Shown here: in pieces, positions 48,061 through 56,263 of the stretch
How positions within the stretch are numbered: the stretch's first letter is position 1
How the letters are laid out: every line of letters begins with the position of its first letter
Source: Pseudomonas sp. BSw22131
GTDB taxonomy: Bacteria; Pseudomonadota; Gammaproteobacteria; Pseudomonadales; Pseudomonadaceae
NCBI RefSeq assembly: GCF_026810445.1
Contig: NZ_CP113949.1
Coordinates: forward strand, 186,001-250,000
DNA length: 64,000 nucleotides
Direction of reading: 5' to 3'
Position numbers and translations under genes: made by a program
Notes under the pieces: model-generated
The model's input: the letters and a program-made list of their open reading frames with translations, nothing else
What the model was told of the DNA's origin: nothing
Databases searched by the model: none

Positions 48061-48957
48061 ATGAATTTAGACATGAATCAGCTGCGATCGTTTGTAACTG
48101 TTGCCGAGCTTAGAAGTTTTTCGAAAGCATCTCAGAAATTATGCCGTGTGCAGTCCGCAGTGAGTCAACAAATTCAAAAGCTTGAAGGTTCGCTAGGCTC
48201 AGACCTTTTTATCAGGGGAGGGCGTAGCCTTGAGCTGACGGCTCATGGGGATCGCATGTTGGCATATGCGGTGAAGATTTTAGAAGTTAACGATCAGGCT
48301 GTGGCAAAGCTGACAGATAAATCTTACGCAGGAATTGTTAGAGTAGGTTCTTCAGATACATACGCATCCAGCTACTTTTCTGAAATTATAAAATGCTGTT
48401 CGGATCGTTTTCCTGACATTGAGATTGAAGTTCACTGCGGATATAGCAATGAGCTCTGGCAGAGCTACGAGGCTGGTGAACTTGATGTGGTGCTGACGCA
48501 GGGCTGTCCTGCTAGCATTCCCTCAGAGTTACTACATTCAGAGCCTTTGACATGGGTTAGTGCTCGAGATAGCTTAGTTTTTGAGAAAGAACCAATCCCA
48601 CTGGCTCTTTTCACTAAGGGGTGCGGAGATAGGGATTTAATATTGAGTGCCCTTAATCGAGTAGGAAAACCTTATAGAATCAGTTACCACAGTACAAGTC
48701 ATTCCGGTATTGTTGCGGCTTTGTCATCGGGTTGTTATGTTTCAGCGGTTTTGTTGAGCACCGTAGGTGAAGAGTTTCGCATACTAGGAGAGGCTGAGGA
48801 TTTCCCAGTCATAGGTAACCTGGATATTTCACTTGCGTATCGTGATAAGTCAAAAACTTCGCTTGCTGGCCTATTCGCGGATATATCGCGAAGTTACTTT
48901 CAATCTTTGAGCGCGGCGAATTTTATTTATAGTGCTGAAAGAACACAGGCGGGCTGA
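48061..48957 (+). CDS. LysR-type regulator of the hydroxylase-exporter cassette
   Basis: A 298-residue LTTR with HTH FVTVAELRSFSKASQKL, then VQSAVSQQIQKLEG, and an effector domain beginning near residue 92 (GIVRVGSSDTYASSYFSEII). AAGGGAG precedes the ATG. AT-rich like its two divergent neighbours and so part of the same acquired cassette. The effector is unknown; by position a substrate or product amino acid is a reasonable guess. Confidence 0.88.
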   Translation: MNLDMNQLRSFVTVAELRSFSKASQKLCRVQSAVSQQIQKLEGSLGSDLFIRGGRSLELTAHGDRMLAYAVKILEVNDQAVAKLTDKSYAGIVRVGSSDTYASSYFSEIIKCCSDRFPDIEIEVHCGYSNELWQSYEAGELDVVLTQGCPASIPSELLHSEPLTWVSARDSLVFEKEPIPLALFTKGCGDRDLILSALNRVGKPYRISYHSTSHSGIVAALSSGCYVSAVLLSTVGEEFRILGEAEDFPVIGNLDISLAYRDKSKTSLAGLFADISRSYFQSLSAANFIYSAERTQAG

Positions 48958-49047
48958 GCAAAACCAAGTCTGGGGGTGGTTTAGTCGTGTAGGGAAGGAT
49001 CATCACTCAATGGCTATCTACCTCAGTGAGCTAAGGAGATTTTCAGG

Positions 49048-49281
49048 ATGTGCTTCGGCGATGCGGTGAGGCACATACACATCGTCGCACCTGATGCGGT
49101 TCTGCAGCAGAGGTGCACCAGCCGCACCGAGACCTTCGTTGAAGAATACCAGGCGTGCGTGGTTCACCCCAACGAGCAGAGTGCGCGGTCGCTTGCTGCT
49201 TATGCGGACAGCACTTTTGATACTGAGTCATACACCTCGCTTGAAATTGCGCGTCAGATCATGGGCCTCTGGGAGAAGTAG
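49048..49281 (+). pseudogene. C-terminal fragment of a P-loop kinase-like protein
   Basis: A 77-residue open frame with IHIVAPDAVLQQRCTSR, which resembles the post-lid part of small nucleotide/nucleoside kinases, followed by VHPNEQSARSLAAYADSTFD and a stop. No N-terminal P-loop part is present upstream, so it is a fragment. It ends three bases before the start of a second P-loop protein remnant. The parent family was not identified. Confidence 0.5.
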
Positions 49282-49284
49282 TGC

Positions 49285-49618
49285 ATGGACACACGTCAGA
49301 TCGTGGTGATAAGTGGCAAAACATGCAGTGGCAAGTGAGCTGACCAGCTTATTGGAACACCAGTTTGGCTTCGTCGTGGTTCGAGACCGCCGACATGTGG
49401 AGGACGCCAAGTGGTCTCTGAGCATGGATCAGCCGGCACTCATTGATCGGCGCAGAGAGCTGGACACCCCCGATCTTAGTCAATGGATGCTCTATGCAAC
49501 GCAGGCGATCTGCAAATATCAGAATGACGATCGCCCTTTGGTAATAGATCACTTGGATTCTTTGGAGCAATTGCTGCACTTTAGACAGGTCTTTAGGGCC
49601 AATCTTGTGTATGTCTAA
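49285..49618 (+). pseudogene. Frameshifted P-loop NTPase/kinase remnant
   Basis: It starts MDTRQIVVISGKTCSGK, a good Walker A (GKTCSGK), then meets an in-frame TGA at the next codon. In the +1 frame it continues SELTSLLEHQFGFVVVRD and ends DSLEQLLHFRQVFRANLVYV. A single frame change at about 49336 would restore a ~110-residue protein, still short for a complete kinase. It may once have been a small nucleotide kinase. The product is unlikely to be functional. Confidence 0.6.
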
Positions 49619-49632
49619 AGAGATAGCGCGCG

Positions 49633-49878
49633 GTGCGCTGCGGCACTCGCTCGAGCTTTGAGCGTTTCCACTCCTACGATAAATGACATTGTGCTTCAGA
49701 GACGAGGTATGAGCGCTGACGTGGCGTTGCGTCTCGCGGCGTGTTTTGAAACAACCCCGGCGTTCTGGCTGAACCTGCAACTGACCTACGACCTACGACC
49801 TACGACCTGCGTAAAACGGAAACAGAACGTGGGTCAGCCATAAAAGCGCAGGTTCAACGCCTCTCGCACTGCGCCTGA
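49633..49878 (+). pseudogene. higA: C-terminal fragment of higA antitoxin with a tandem-repeat frameshift
   Basis: It reads AAALARALSVSTPTINDIV, then QRRGMSADVALRLAACFETT and PAFWLNLQLTYDLR, the second half of a HigA HTH antitoxin. Three exact ACCTACG heptamers at 49784-49804 shift the frame just before the end. Removing the extra 14 bases gives TYDLRKTETERGSAIKAQVQ and a stop at 49876-49878. It complements the N-terminal higA piece at 45952. Confidence 0.75.
49784..49811. repeat. Heptamer tandem repeat (ACCTACG)x3 plus one degenerate copy
   Basis: Three identical 7-base units and a fourth, ACCTGCG. The unit length is not a multiple of three, so slippage changes the higA reading frame. Confidence 0.9.
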
Positions 49879-49897
49879 GCACCTCGGGATTCAACGC

Positions 49898-50182
49898 TTA
49901 ATCCTGCTGCTCAGCCCCTGCCGCTTTCGGCTGCTTCGCCAACTGCGCTTCCATCTCTGCCATCTTCGCTTCCAGTGCCTCAAGGCGTGCGCGGGTGCGG
50001 GCAAGGACGATCATCTGGCTGTCGAATTCTTCCCGGCTGACCAGATCCAGTTTGCTGAAACCGCTTTGCAGGAGGGCTTTGAACTGGGTCTCGATTTCGT
50101 TGCGCTGTACCGGGGTTTCGCCGTTGAGCAAACGTGAAGCGTGGCCGCTGACGGCATCGAGAAAATCTTTGGGCGCGAGCAT
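49898..50182 (-). CDS. ubiK: Ubiquinone biosynthesis accessory factor UbiK (BMFP, YqiC)
   Basis: A 94-residue protein with the BMFP pattern: SREEFDSQMIVLARTRARLE followed by a coiled coil (LEAKMAEMEAQL). It works with UbiJ in aerobic ubiquinone synthesis and forms trimeric coiled coils with lipid-binding activity. The usual Pseudomonas neighbours are comM on one side and glnK on the other, so it marks where the core genome resumes. Confidence 0.93.
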   Translation of the reverse strand: MLAPKDFLDAVSGHASRLLNGETPVQRNEIETQFKALLQSGFSKLDLVSREEFDSQMIVLARTRARLEALEAKMAEMEAQLAKQPKAAGAEQQD

Positions 50183-50256
50183 GAGGGGCTTCCCTGAAAT
50201 CAGATGCGCGGCAGTGTATCACGCAGCGTCTATAGTCTTTTGAGGGGCAAACGGTT

Positions 50257-50304
50257 GCACGGTTATCGCGCATTCGCTCGTGCGCGCATGCACTGTTGTT
50301 GTGC
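50257..50304. promoter_or_regulatory. NtrC-type enhancer sites upstream of glnK
   Basis: GCAC-N7-GTGC at 50290-50304 matches the NtrC consensus exactly, and GCAC-N7-GCGC at 50257-50271 has one mismatch. They lie about 76 and 109 bases upstream of the sigma-54 promoter, the usual enhancer distance. Confidence 0.65.
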
Positions 50305-50379
50305 GCGCATCCTTGGTGATGGGGTTATGTCCTGCACCTTCAGGCAAAGAAGTCCTGTAATCAATGGGATTTGCTGAAA

Positions 50380-50396
50380 TGGCAAGCTTTCTGCTT
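50380..50396 (+). promoter_or_regulatory. Sigma-54 promoter of glnK-amtB
   Basis: TGGCAAGCTTTCTGCTT has the invariant GG and GC 10 bases apart and fits TGGCA(N)6-7TGCT well. It is the best -24/-12 element in the 421-base gene-free space between ubiK and glnK, and leaves a leader of about 200 bases. With the NtrC sites it explains nitrogen-limitation control of glnK-amtB. Confidence 0.7.
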
Positions 50397-50510
50397 AGAG
50401 GCATATGACCCATGCACTGAAGCAGTCGCTGTGACCAATCCAGTGCGACAGGCGGAGCGGGGAAGTGTTTCGTCAGAAGCGGTTTGCTGGCGTTGATCTG
50501 GTCTGTTTAA

Positions 50511-50942
<432 letters not shown>

Positions 50943-50975
50943 GCGGCCAACCCCAACGCCCCAGGAGAAAACAAT

Positions 50976-52313
50976 ATGACTCTGCGTCAATTCGCAGGGC
51001 TAGGAGCCCTGTTGTCCCTCGTCACCCCTGGCCTGGCCATGGCGGCGGAAGAGGTGGCAGCCCCAGTCCTCAACTCAGGCGACACCGCCTGGATGCTCAC
51101 CTCCACCGCTTTGGTGCTGTTCATGACCATTCCGGGCCTGGCACTGTTCTACGGCGGCATGGTCCGCTCCAAAAATATTCTTTCTGTGATGATGCAGTGC
51201 TTCGCCATCACCGGCCTGATCAGCATCCTGTGGGTCGTTTACGGCTACAGCATTGCGTTTGACACCACCGGTATGGAAGCAGGCGTCGTCAACTTCAACT
51301 CTTTCTTCGGCGGCATGGGCAAAGCATTCCTGGCGGGCATCACGCCGGCCAGCATCACGGGCCCGGCTGCATTGTTCCCGGAAGCCGTGTTCGTCACGTT
51401 CCAGATGACCTTCGCGATCATCACCCCGGCGCTGATCGTCGGCGCGTTCGCAGAGCGCATGAAGTTCTCCGCGATGCTGATCTTCATGGCCATCTGGTTC
51501 ACCTTGGTTTATGCGCCAATCGCGCACATGGTCTGGAGCGGCGTCGGTGGTCTGTTGTGGGACTGGGGCGTACTCGACTTCGCGGGCGGCACCGTTGTTC
51601 ACATCAACGCGGGTATTGCTGGTCTGGTGGCCTGTCTGGTGCTGGGCAAACGTAAAGGTTTCCCGACCACCCCAATGGCACCGCACAATCTGGGCTACAC
51701 CCTGATCGGCGCGGCAATGCTCTGGGTCGGCTGGTTCGGCTTCAACGCAGGTTCTGCTGCTGCTGCCAACGGCACCGCCGGTATGGCCATGCTTGTAACG
51801 CAGATTGCTACCGCTGCTGCTGCGCTGGGCTGGATGTTCGCTGAATGGCTGACTCACGGTAAGCCAAGCGCACTGGGTATCGCATCGGGCGTGGTTGCAG
51901 GTCTGGTGGCTATCACTCCAGCGGCTGGTACGGTCGGCCCAATGGGCGGCCTGATCATCGGTCTGGCTGCAGGTGTTGTGTGCTTCTTCTGCGCCACAAC
52001 CCTCAAACGTAAAATGGGCTACGACGACTCCCTGGACGCATTCGGCGTTCACGGTATCGGCGGTATCCTTGGCGCGATCCTGACCGGCGTATTCGCAGCC
52101 CCTTCGCTGGGCGGCTTCGGCACCGTGACTGACATCGCTGCACAAGTCTGGATCCAGTGCAAAGGCGTAGGCTTTACGGTCATCTACACCGGCATCGTGA
52201 CCTTCATCATCCTCAAGGTATTGGACGCGGTCATGGGCCTGCGTGTAACCGAAGAGGAAGAAGCAGTCGGCCTCGATCTTGCGCAACACAACGAACGTGG
52301 CTACAACTTGTAA
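50976..52313 (+). CDS. amtB: Ammonium transporter AmtB
   Basis: A 445-residue trimeric ammonium channel with a cleavable signal peptide ending GLAMA and eleven membrane helices. The first pore His is in GGTVVHINAGIAG and the second in DAFGVHGIGGILG. The Phe gate region lies around LFYGGMVRSKN. The cytoplasmic C-terminus (VTEEEEAVGLDLAQHNERGY) is the GlnK contact. Co-transcribed with glnK and ended by a strong terminator. Confidence 0.97.
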   Translation: MTLRQFAGLGALLSLVTPGLAMAAEEVAAPVLNSGDTAWMLTSTALVLFMTIPGLALFYGGMVRSKNILSVMMQCFAITGLISILWVVYGYSIAFDTTGMEAGVVNFNSFFGGMGKAFLAGITPASITGPAALFPEAVFVTFQMTFAIITPALIVGAFAERMKFSAMLIFMAIWFTLVYAPIAHMVWSGVGGLLWDWGVLDFAGGTVVHINAGIAGLVACLVLGKRKGFPTTPMAPHNLGYTLIGAAMLWVGWFGFNAGSAAAANGTAGMAMLVTQIATAAAALGWMFAEWLTHGKPSALGIASGVVAGLVAITPAAGTVGPMGGLIIGLAAGVVCFFCATTLKRKMGYDDSLDAFGVHGIGGILGAILTGVFAAPSLGGFGTVTDIAAQVWIQCKGVGFTVIYTGIVTFIILKVLDAVMGLRVTEEEEAVGLDLAQHNERGYNL

Positions 52314-52322
52314 CCGCGCTTG

Positions 52323-52353
52323 AAAAAATGCCCGGGCGACCGGGCATTTTTTT
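52323..52353 (+). terminator. Rho-independent terminator of glnK-amtB
   Basis: AAAAAATGCCCGG, loop GCGA, CCGGGCATTTTTTT, ten bases after the amtB stop. Confidence 0.92.
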
Positions 52354-52554
52354 GTCTGGCGTTTGTCGATACGCTGTCTGCACACGCCATTGCCAGCTCG
52401 TTGTTGCACCAATAAGCCGTTATAGGAAGTGGGTGTGACTCTTATCGCGAACGGATACCAGCGTTGGCAACACGCTTACAAACAACGTCGTTAATTACGC
52501 GCTTTGTTTTTTTTTCCAGCGCGTTAGAATGCGCGCCGAAGGGCGGAGAACTGT

Positions 52555-52980
52555 ATGTGGCAGCAGACCAGAATCACCCTGCGGGCAAGGCCTCGCGGAT
52601 TTCATCTGGTGACCGACGAGATCATCGCAGGTCTCCCCGAGCTGCGTGAATGTCGAGTCGGACTGTTGCATTTGTGGCTGCAGCATACCTCGGCGTCGTT
52701 GACCATCAACGAAAACGCCGACCCGGCAGTGCGACGTGATTTCGAGCGTTTTTTCAATCGTCTGGTGCCTCAGGGCGTGGACGCATATGAACATGACGAC
52801 GAAGGTCCCGACGATCTGCCTGCGCACTTCAAGGCCAGTTTGCTAGGCTGCCAACTTGTTCTGCCGGTGACGGCCGGAAGGCTGGCGCTAGGAACCTGGC
52901 AAGGTGTTTATCTAGGCGAACATCGCGATGCTGGCGGTGCGCGCAACGTCCTTGCCACCCTCCAGGGTGAATGGGCATGA
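52555..52980 (+). CDS. yjbQ: YjbQ/UPF0047 family protein
   Basis: A 141-residue UPF0047 protein with the conserved [20 protein letters not shown] and the C-terminal [16 protein letters not shown], which carry the His and Glu/Asp residues typical of the fold. E. coli YjbQ has weak thiamine phosphate synthase activity; the physiological role is not settled. It is followed by sutA, as elsewhere in Pseudomonas. Confidence 0.93.
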   Translation: MWQQTRITLRARPRGFHLVTDEIIAGLPELRECRVGLLHLWLQHTSASLTINENADPAVRRDFERFFNRLVPQGVDAYEHDDEGPDDLPAHFKASLLGCQLVLPVTAGRLALGTWQGVYLGEHRDAGGARNVLATLQGEWA

Positions 52981-53079
52981 CCGCCGGTTAACGGCGGACG
53001 TTGAATTTTTCCACCTGTCTTAGAAAGTAAGCGCAGCTGGGCTATAACTAATCTGCTTTCGCAAGTCATGAGGTAGAAC

Positions 53080-53409
53080 ATGAGCGACGACGACAACGAT
53101 AACGAAGGTCTGGAAGACGAACTGGAAGGTGAAGACGGTGAGGAGCTTGCCGCTGCTCCCGAAGAGGATGGCTCGGAAGCTGATGATGGTGCCGAAGTCT
53201 CCTCTACACCTGCCAAAGGCAAGGCCAAGGCTGCTGTCTCGGTTGATGAGTTGCCTAGCGTAGAGGCCAAAAACAAAGAGCGTGACGCTCTGGCCCGCGC
53301 GATGGAAGAGTTCCTCGCCCGTGGTGGCAAGGTGCAGGAAGTTGAGGCCAACGTGGTCGCTGACCCGCCCAAGAAGCCTGACAACAAGTACGGTAGCCGC
53401 CCTATCTAA
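53080..53409 (+). CDS. sutA: RNA polymerase-binding regulator SutA
   Basis: A 109-residue, very acidic protein. The N-terminal ~60 residues are Asp/Glu-rich and probably disordered; the middle is helical (RDALARAMEEFLARGGKVQE) and the tail ends KPDNKYGSRPI. This matches Pseudomonas SutA (survival under transitions), which binds the RNA polymerase beta subunit and raises rRNA transcription in slow growth. Confidence 0.93.
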   Translation: MSDDDNDNEGLEDELEGEDGEELAAAPEEDGSEADDGAEVSSTPAKGKAKAAVSVDELPSVEAKNKERDALARAMEEFLARGGKVQEVEANVVADPPKKPDNKYGSRPI

Positions 53410-53435
53410 GGGGTGTCAGATACCTTGCTGAGAAG

Positions 53436-53464
53436 AAGCCCGCTGTCGCTGCGGGCTTTTTTTT
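53436..53464 (+). terminator. Rho-independent terminator of sutA
   Basis: AAGCCCGC, loop TGTCGCT, GCGGGCTT, followed by a run of T residues. Confidence 0.92.
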
Positions 53465-53485
53465 GCCTCAAGTTTGATGCCCTTT

Positions 53486-53573
53486 TGGGAGCGCGTTTGT
53501 CCGCGATTGAGATGTTTCACCGGTTGTTGCGGTGACTGACGAAATGCAATCGCGGGCAAGCGCGCTCCTACAG
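53486..53573. repeat. Paired REP palindromes
   Basis: GGGAGCGCGTTTGTCCGCGATT faces AATCGCGGGCAAGCGCGCTCC across about 44 bases. The left copy is more decayed than the right one. It lies downstream of sutA, just before the transposon-like repeats. Confidence 0.82.
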
Positions 53574-53584
53574 TTGATCCTACG

Positions 53585-53656
53585 AAATAAAGTCTGTCGG
53601 AACTAAATAAAGTCTGTCGCTAGCTCCTGTGCCCCACGGGTTCGGTAGCTAGCGAC
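53585..53656. repeat. 20-bp-period direct repeats and inverted repeat before the tniQ-like gene
   Basis: AAATAAAGTCTGTCG occurs at 53585-53599 and 53605-53619, separated by five bases. The second copy runs into a 10-bp perfect inverted repeat, GTCGCTAGCT (53616-53625) and AGCTAGCGAC (53647-53656). Repeated ~20-bp sites are typical of TnsB/TniA-binding ends of Tn7-like and Tn5053-like elements. A matching opposite end was not found in the window. Confidence 0.55.
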
Positions 53657-53710
53657 GCTTTCCTCCGCTCCTCCCTACTCTGGGCGAAGCTCAACGTTTG
53701 AAAGCCCAAA

Positions 53711-54814
53711 ATGATCCTAGCGATTCAGCCAGAGGAGACTATGCGTTCCTTTGTGGAAAGAACTCTTTTTATTAAAGGAAAACATTCTTCCACGGAAGTG
53801 TTTCGGAAGTTTCCAAAAAGCCCCTCACGGGGAGATGTTTCGAAAATTGCCGAAGCACTGGGATGGTTTGGCTGTTACGGCTTAAACAAGATGCTGCATA
53901 GGCATACTAACTATCCTTTCACGGCAATTTTTAAAAATATCCAAAATATCTCTTACTCTGGGAACGAATATATAAGTTTTTCAAGTTGCTATGATTCAAA
54001 TAGAAGGCCATCAGGTTTTTGCCCGGTTTGTGTTGCAGAAGATATTGAACGCTTAGGATTTTCTTTCTGGCGGCGTGCTCACTGTTTTAAACTGAAAGTC
54101 TGTTCGGAGCACAATGTAGAGTTAGTCAAATGTTGCCCGGCTTGTGACAAGCAGTTTTCCCATGGAGGTCATGATCTGGGGGTGATGTGGAAGGCCTGTG
54201 GGGGACGACATCTAAAGGACAGCCCTGTGACGTTGAACACAGATCCTTTTGAGTTGAAAAAAGCTCAGATCTTTACAGACCTTCTTTCATTCACCCATCA
54301 CCTTTCGGAGGAGGCGGTTCTCGCCGTCTTATATGAAAAAATCCATCAAGACGAAGTCTTCGAGCAAAGAGTCTGTGATTCTGAATCCGACAGGCATGTG
54401 GGAGATAAAATTGAAAGGCGGCTGGGCATTGTCAAGAAAGCGAGGTCTATAAACAGGCTCCCACCTGATGAACCAACGGAGTTTATTATTCAAGCTTTAG
54501 TCGAAACCTATGAAAGTTTTGCTGACTTCGTCCGTGATGTGAAAGCTTACGGGGACGAAATGCGGCCGGTCGAGTCTCTTTGGTCGACTTATATTGCAGG
54601 CCATCAAGAGTCAACACATTTCGTTGAAGAGAACTATAAACTCGGTTTGGGGGAGTGGAGTTGCCCTTTCCCAGCTAAAGAAGTTTGGGGGATGTGGGAT
54701 TGGCGGCCGGTGTATTATCCCTGCTGTAATTTTGAGCGACCAAAGCGAAAAGGTCCTCAACCTCAGCCTCAGCGCGTTAAGAATGCACCGCCAGGTATCG
54801 ACAGGCGGCAATAG
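53711..54814 (+). CDS. TniQ/TnsD-like zinc-finger protein, orphan
   Basis: A 367-residue protein. It has the TniQ-type N-terminus (QPEETMRSFVERTLFIKG) and a Cys/His cluster FCPVCVAEDIERLGFSFWRR, HCFKLKVCSEHNVELVKCCP and ACDKQF, matching the double zinc finger of TniQ/TnsD target selectors. TniQ proteins pick insertion sites for Tn7-like and Tn5053-like transposons. No tniA/tnsB, tniB/tnsC or Cas genes are adjacent, so it is either a remnant or a domesticated protein. Its codon use is AT-richer than sutA upstream. The start at 53711 has no clear ribosome-binding site. Confidence 0.75.
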   Translation: MILAIQPEETMRSFVERTLFIKGKHSSTEVFRKFPKSPSRGDVSKIAEALGWFGCYGLNKMLHRHTNYPFTAIFKNIQNISYSGNEYISFSSCYDSNRRPSGFCPVCVAEDIERLGFSFWRRAHCFKLKVCSEHNVELVKCCPACDKQFSHGGHDLGVMWKACGGRHLKDSPVTLNTDPFELKKAQIFTDLLSFTHHLSEEAVLAVLYEKIHQDEVFEQRVCDSESDRHVGDKIERRLGIVKKARSINRLPPDEPTEFIIQALVETYESFADFVRDVKAYGDEMRPVESLWSTYIAGHQESTHFVEENYKLGLGEWSCPFPAKEVWGMWDWRPVYYPCCNFERPKRKGPQPQPQRVKNAPPGIDRRQ

Positions 54815-54912
54815 GTTCACGAGATCAACCACGTTGATCTTGGCAAGATGCGCGACCCAGTAAGCTATCCACCATCAACAAAAAAGTCGGAGATGGACTG
54901 CTGGCTTTGTCA

Positions 54913-55278
54913 TCACCAATCGCGGTTTTTGTGCTTGCTGGAGTGAACAACCTCCGCCCTGGCTTCGTCGGAGGTAACACGAGAGCCGGAGGCGCGCTGT
55001 CGCTTTTTACCTTCCATGCGCATGATTTGTAGCGGACTGGGCCGCACCTCCTCCAACAACGAACTCAGGCGCTCCAACTCGCCGAGGGCGCGCAAAACGG
55101 CGATCAGATTGATCAAGGTGCCTTTGCCTTGATTGAGCATCAGGTGAAGAGTCTGCCGGCTGATCGCCGCGTTCTCCGCTACCGTCTCAAGGCTGATGTT
55201 CCTCTTCAACCGCAGCGTTTGAAGGTGTGCCCCTACTGTGGCGGCGAGCACTTGATCCGATAGAATGTTGAGTCGCAT
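54913..55278 (-). CDS. XRE-family HTH regulator, HipB-like orphan
   Basis: A 121-residue protein with an HTH in the first 70 residues (ATVGAHLQTLRLKRNISLET, then ISRQTLHLMLNQGKGTLINL) and a basic C-terminus (EGKKRQRASGSR). Such regulators usually precede a hipA-type kinase toxin in Pseudomonas. Here the space downstream holds the convergent tniQ-like gene instead, so the partner is missing. The start at 55278 (MRLNILSD) has AGGAAA about nine bases upstream; 55299 and 55317 are alternative starts. Confidence 0.7.
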   Translation of the reverse strand: MRLNILSDQVLAATVGAHLQTLRLKRNISLETVAENAAISRQTLHLMLNQGKGTLINLIAVLRALGELERLSSLLEEVRPSPLQIMRMEGKKRQRASGSRVTSDEARAEVVHSSKHKNRDW

Positions 55279-55621
55279 AGCATCTATTTTCCTAGACATT
55301 AACTGGCAAAAAAGCACTTTACGTCAGGAATTCTAGACGGAATAGGAAAAGAGCATTTATCTCCTTGCCGCCTCTATTGAATCCCCAGATCAAGGCGACA
55401 TGAATGAACTGCATTGCGATGATCATCGGCTAGGCCATGCAAGGCTTTACATCGAAAGTGAATGACGGCTTCTGTCTGGTTTCCGCCTGTCACAAAGGTT
55501 CGCTATCGATCCAGAGTGAGTAACGAAGCTCTCGGGCGTTTGTGAATATTTCGCCCAGTTTTGCAAAGGCTTCGTCAGCGGCAGCGTTTTGCGCAGAAAC
55601 GGCGTCCGCCGAACTGCCAGA
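55279..55621. other. Gene-free stretch between the HipB-like and TetR genes
   Basis: About 340 bases with no convincing ORF on either strand. It contains the promoter side of the HipB-like gene (AT-rich near 55318-55365) and the downstream end of the TetR gene. No terminator or repeat was recognised. Confidence 0.4.
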
Positions 55622-56230
55622 TTACTTCTGATGCGCCGTTTTATTTTCCAGCAGCAATCCGCAAGCCAATGCCAGGAAGCTTTCGGCTACATGTTCGGAA
55701 GCCTTTTGCGGATCCTCGGCATTGGCAATCCACAAGGACGCGCCGAGCAGCGCGCCCATGATCAGGCGTGCGGTCGCTTCGGTGTTGACCGCTCGGATCG
55801 TGCCTTCATCGATCAGCTTTTGGACGCTGCGCTGAGTGCTGCGGATACAGGCATTCTGGCTTGGCCATTGCGATGGATCGCCCAAGACCGACGGGCCGTC
55901 GAGGAACACAATTCGCTGGATTTCAGGTTCAAGAGACATCTTGATGTAAGCGATGGATTCATCGATAAAGCCGTCCCATGTGGTGTTGGCCTTCGCAATG
56001 ATGACCGACAGTCGCGCCACCATTTCTTCATCAATCTGGGCGATGACGGCCTGTAGCAAGCCTTTCTTGTCACCAAAGTGATGGTAAAGCGCGCCACGGG
56101 TCAGCCCGGCTTTAGCGGTCAAATCATCCATCGAACTGTCCGCATAGCCCTTCGCAGCGAATGCGTCCCGCGCCGCCTTGATCAGCTTGCCGCGGGTCTC
56201 GGTAATCATGTCCGCACGCTTCTGCGCCAT
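55622..56230 (-). CDS. TetR-family regulator of the NAD-kinase/PLP/acyl-CoA-ligase module
   Basis: A 202-residue TetR protein. The N-terminal HTH is complete: RGKLIKAARDAFAAKGYADS, then AGLTRGALYHHFGDKKGLLQ. The C-terminal ligand domain (IVFLDGPSVLGDPSQW) is of the broad TetR_C type and its ligand is unknown. It is divergent from the operon starting at 56390, and the space between holds three CATACGC/GCGTATG sites. By position it binds these sites and represses both itself and the operon, and probably the NTF2-like gene at 63.2 kb, which has the same sites. Confidence 0.9.
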   Translation of the reverse strand: MAQKRADMITETRGKLIKAARDAFAAKGYADSSMDDLTAKAGLTRGALYHHFGDKKGLLQAVIAQIDEEMVARLSVIIAKANTTWDGFIDESIAYIKMSLEPEIQRIVFLDGPSVLGDPSQWPSQNACIRSTQRSVQKLIDEGTIRAVNTEATARLIMGALLGASLWIANAEDPQKASEHVAESFLALACGLLLENKTAHQK

Positions 56231-56263
56231 CAGTCCTCTTCCTTATCAAAAATAACATTCATT

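Noticed and set aside
51075..52412. 445-codon minus-strand frame opposite amtB
   Set aside because: It mirrors amtB almost exactly and has no family similarity; amtB has all expected motifs.
53711..54814. CRISPR-associated transposon
   Set aside because: No Cas genes, no CRISPR repeats and no transposase genes are near the TniQ-like gene.
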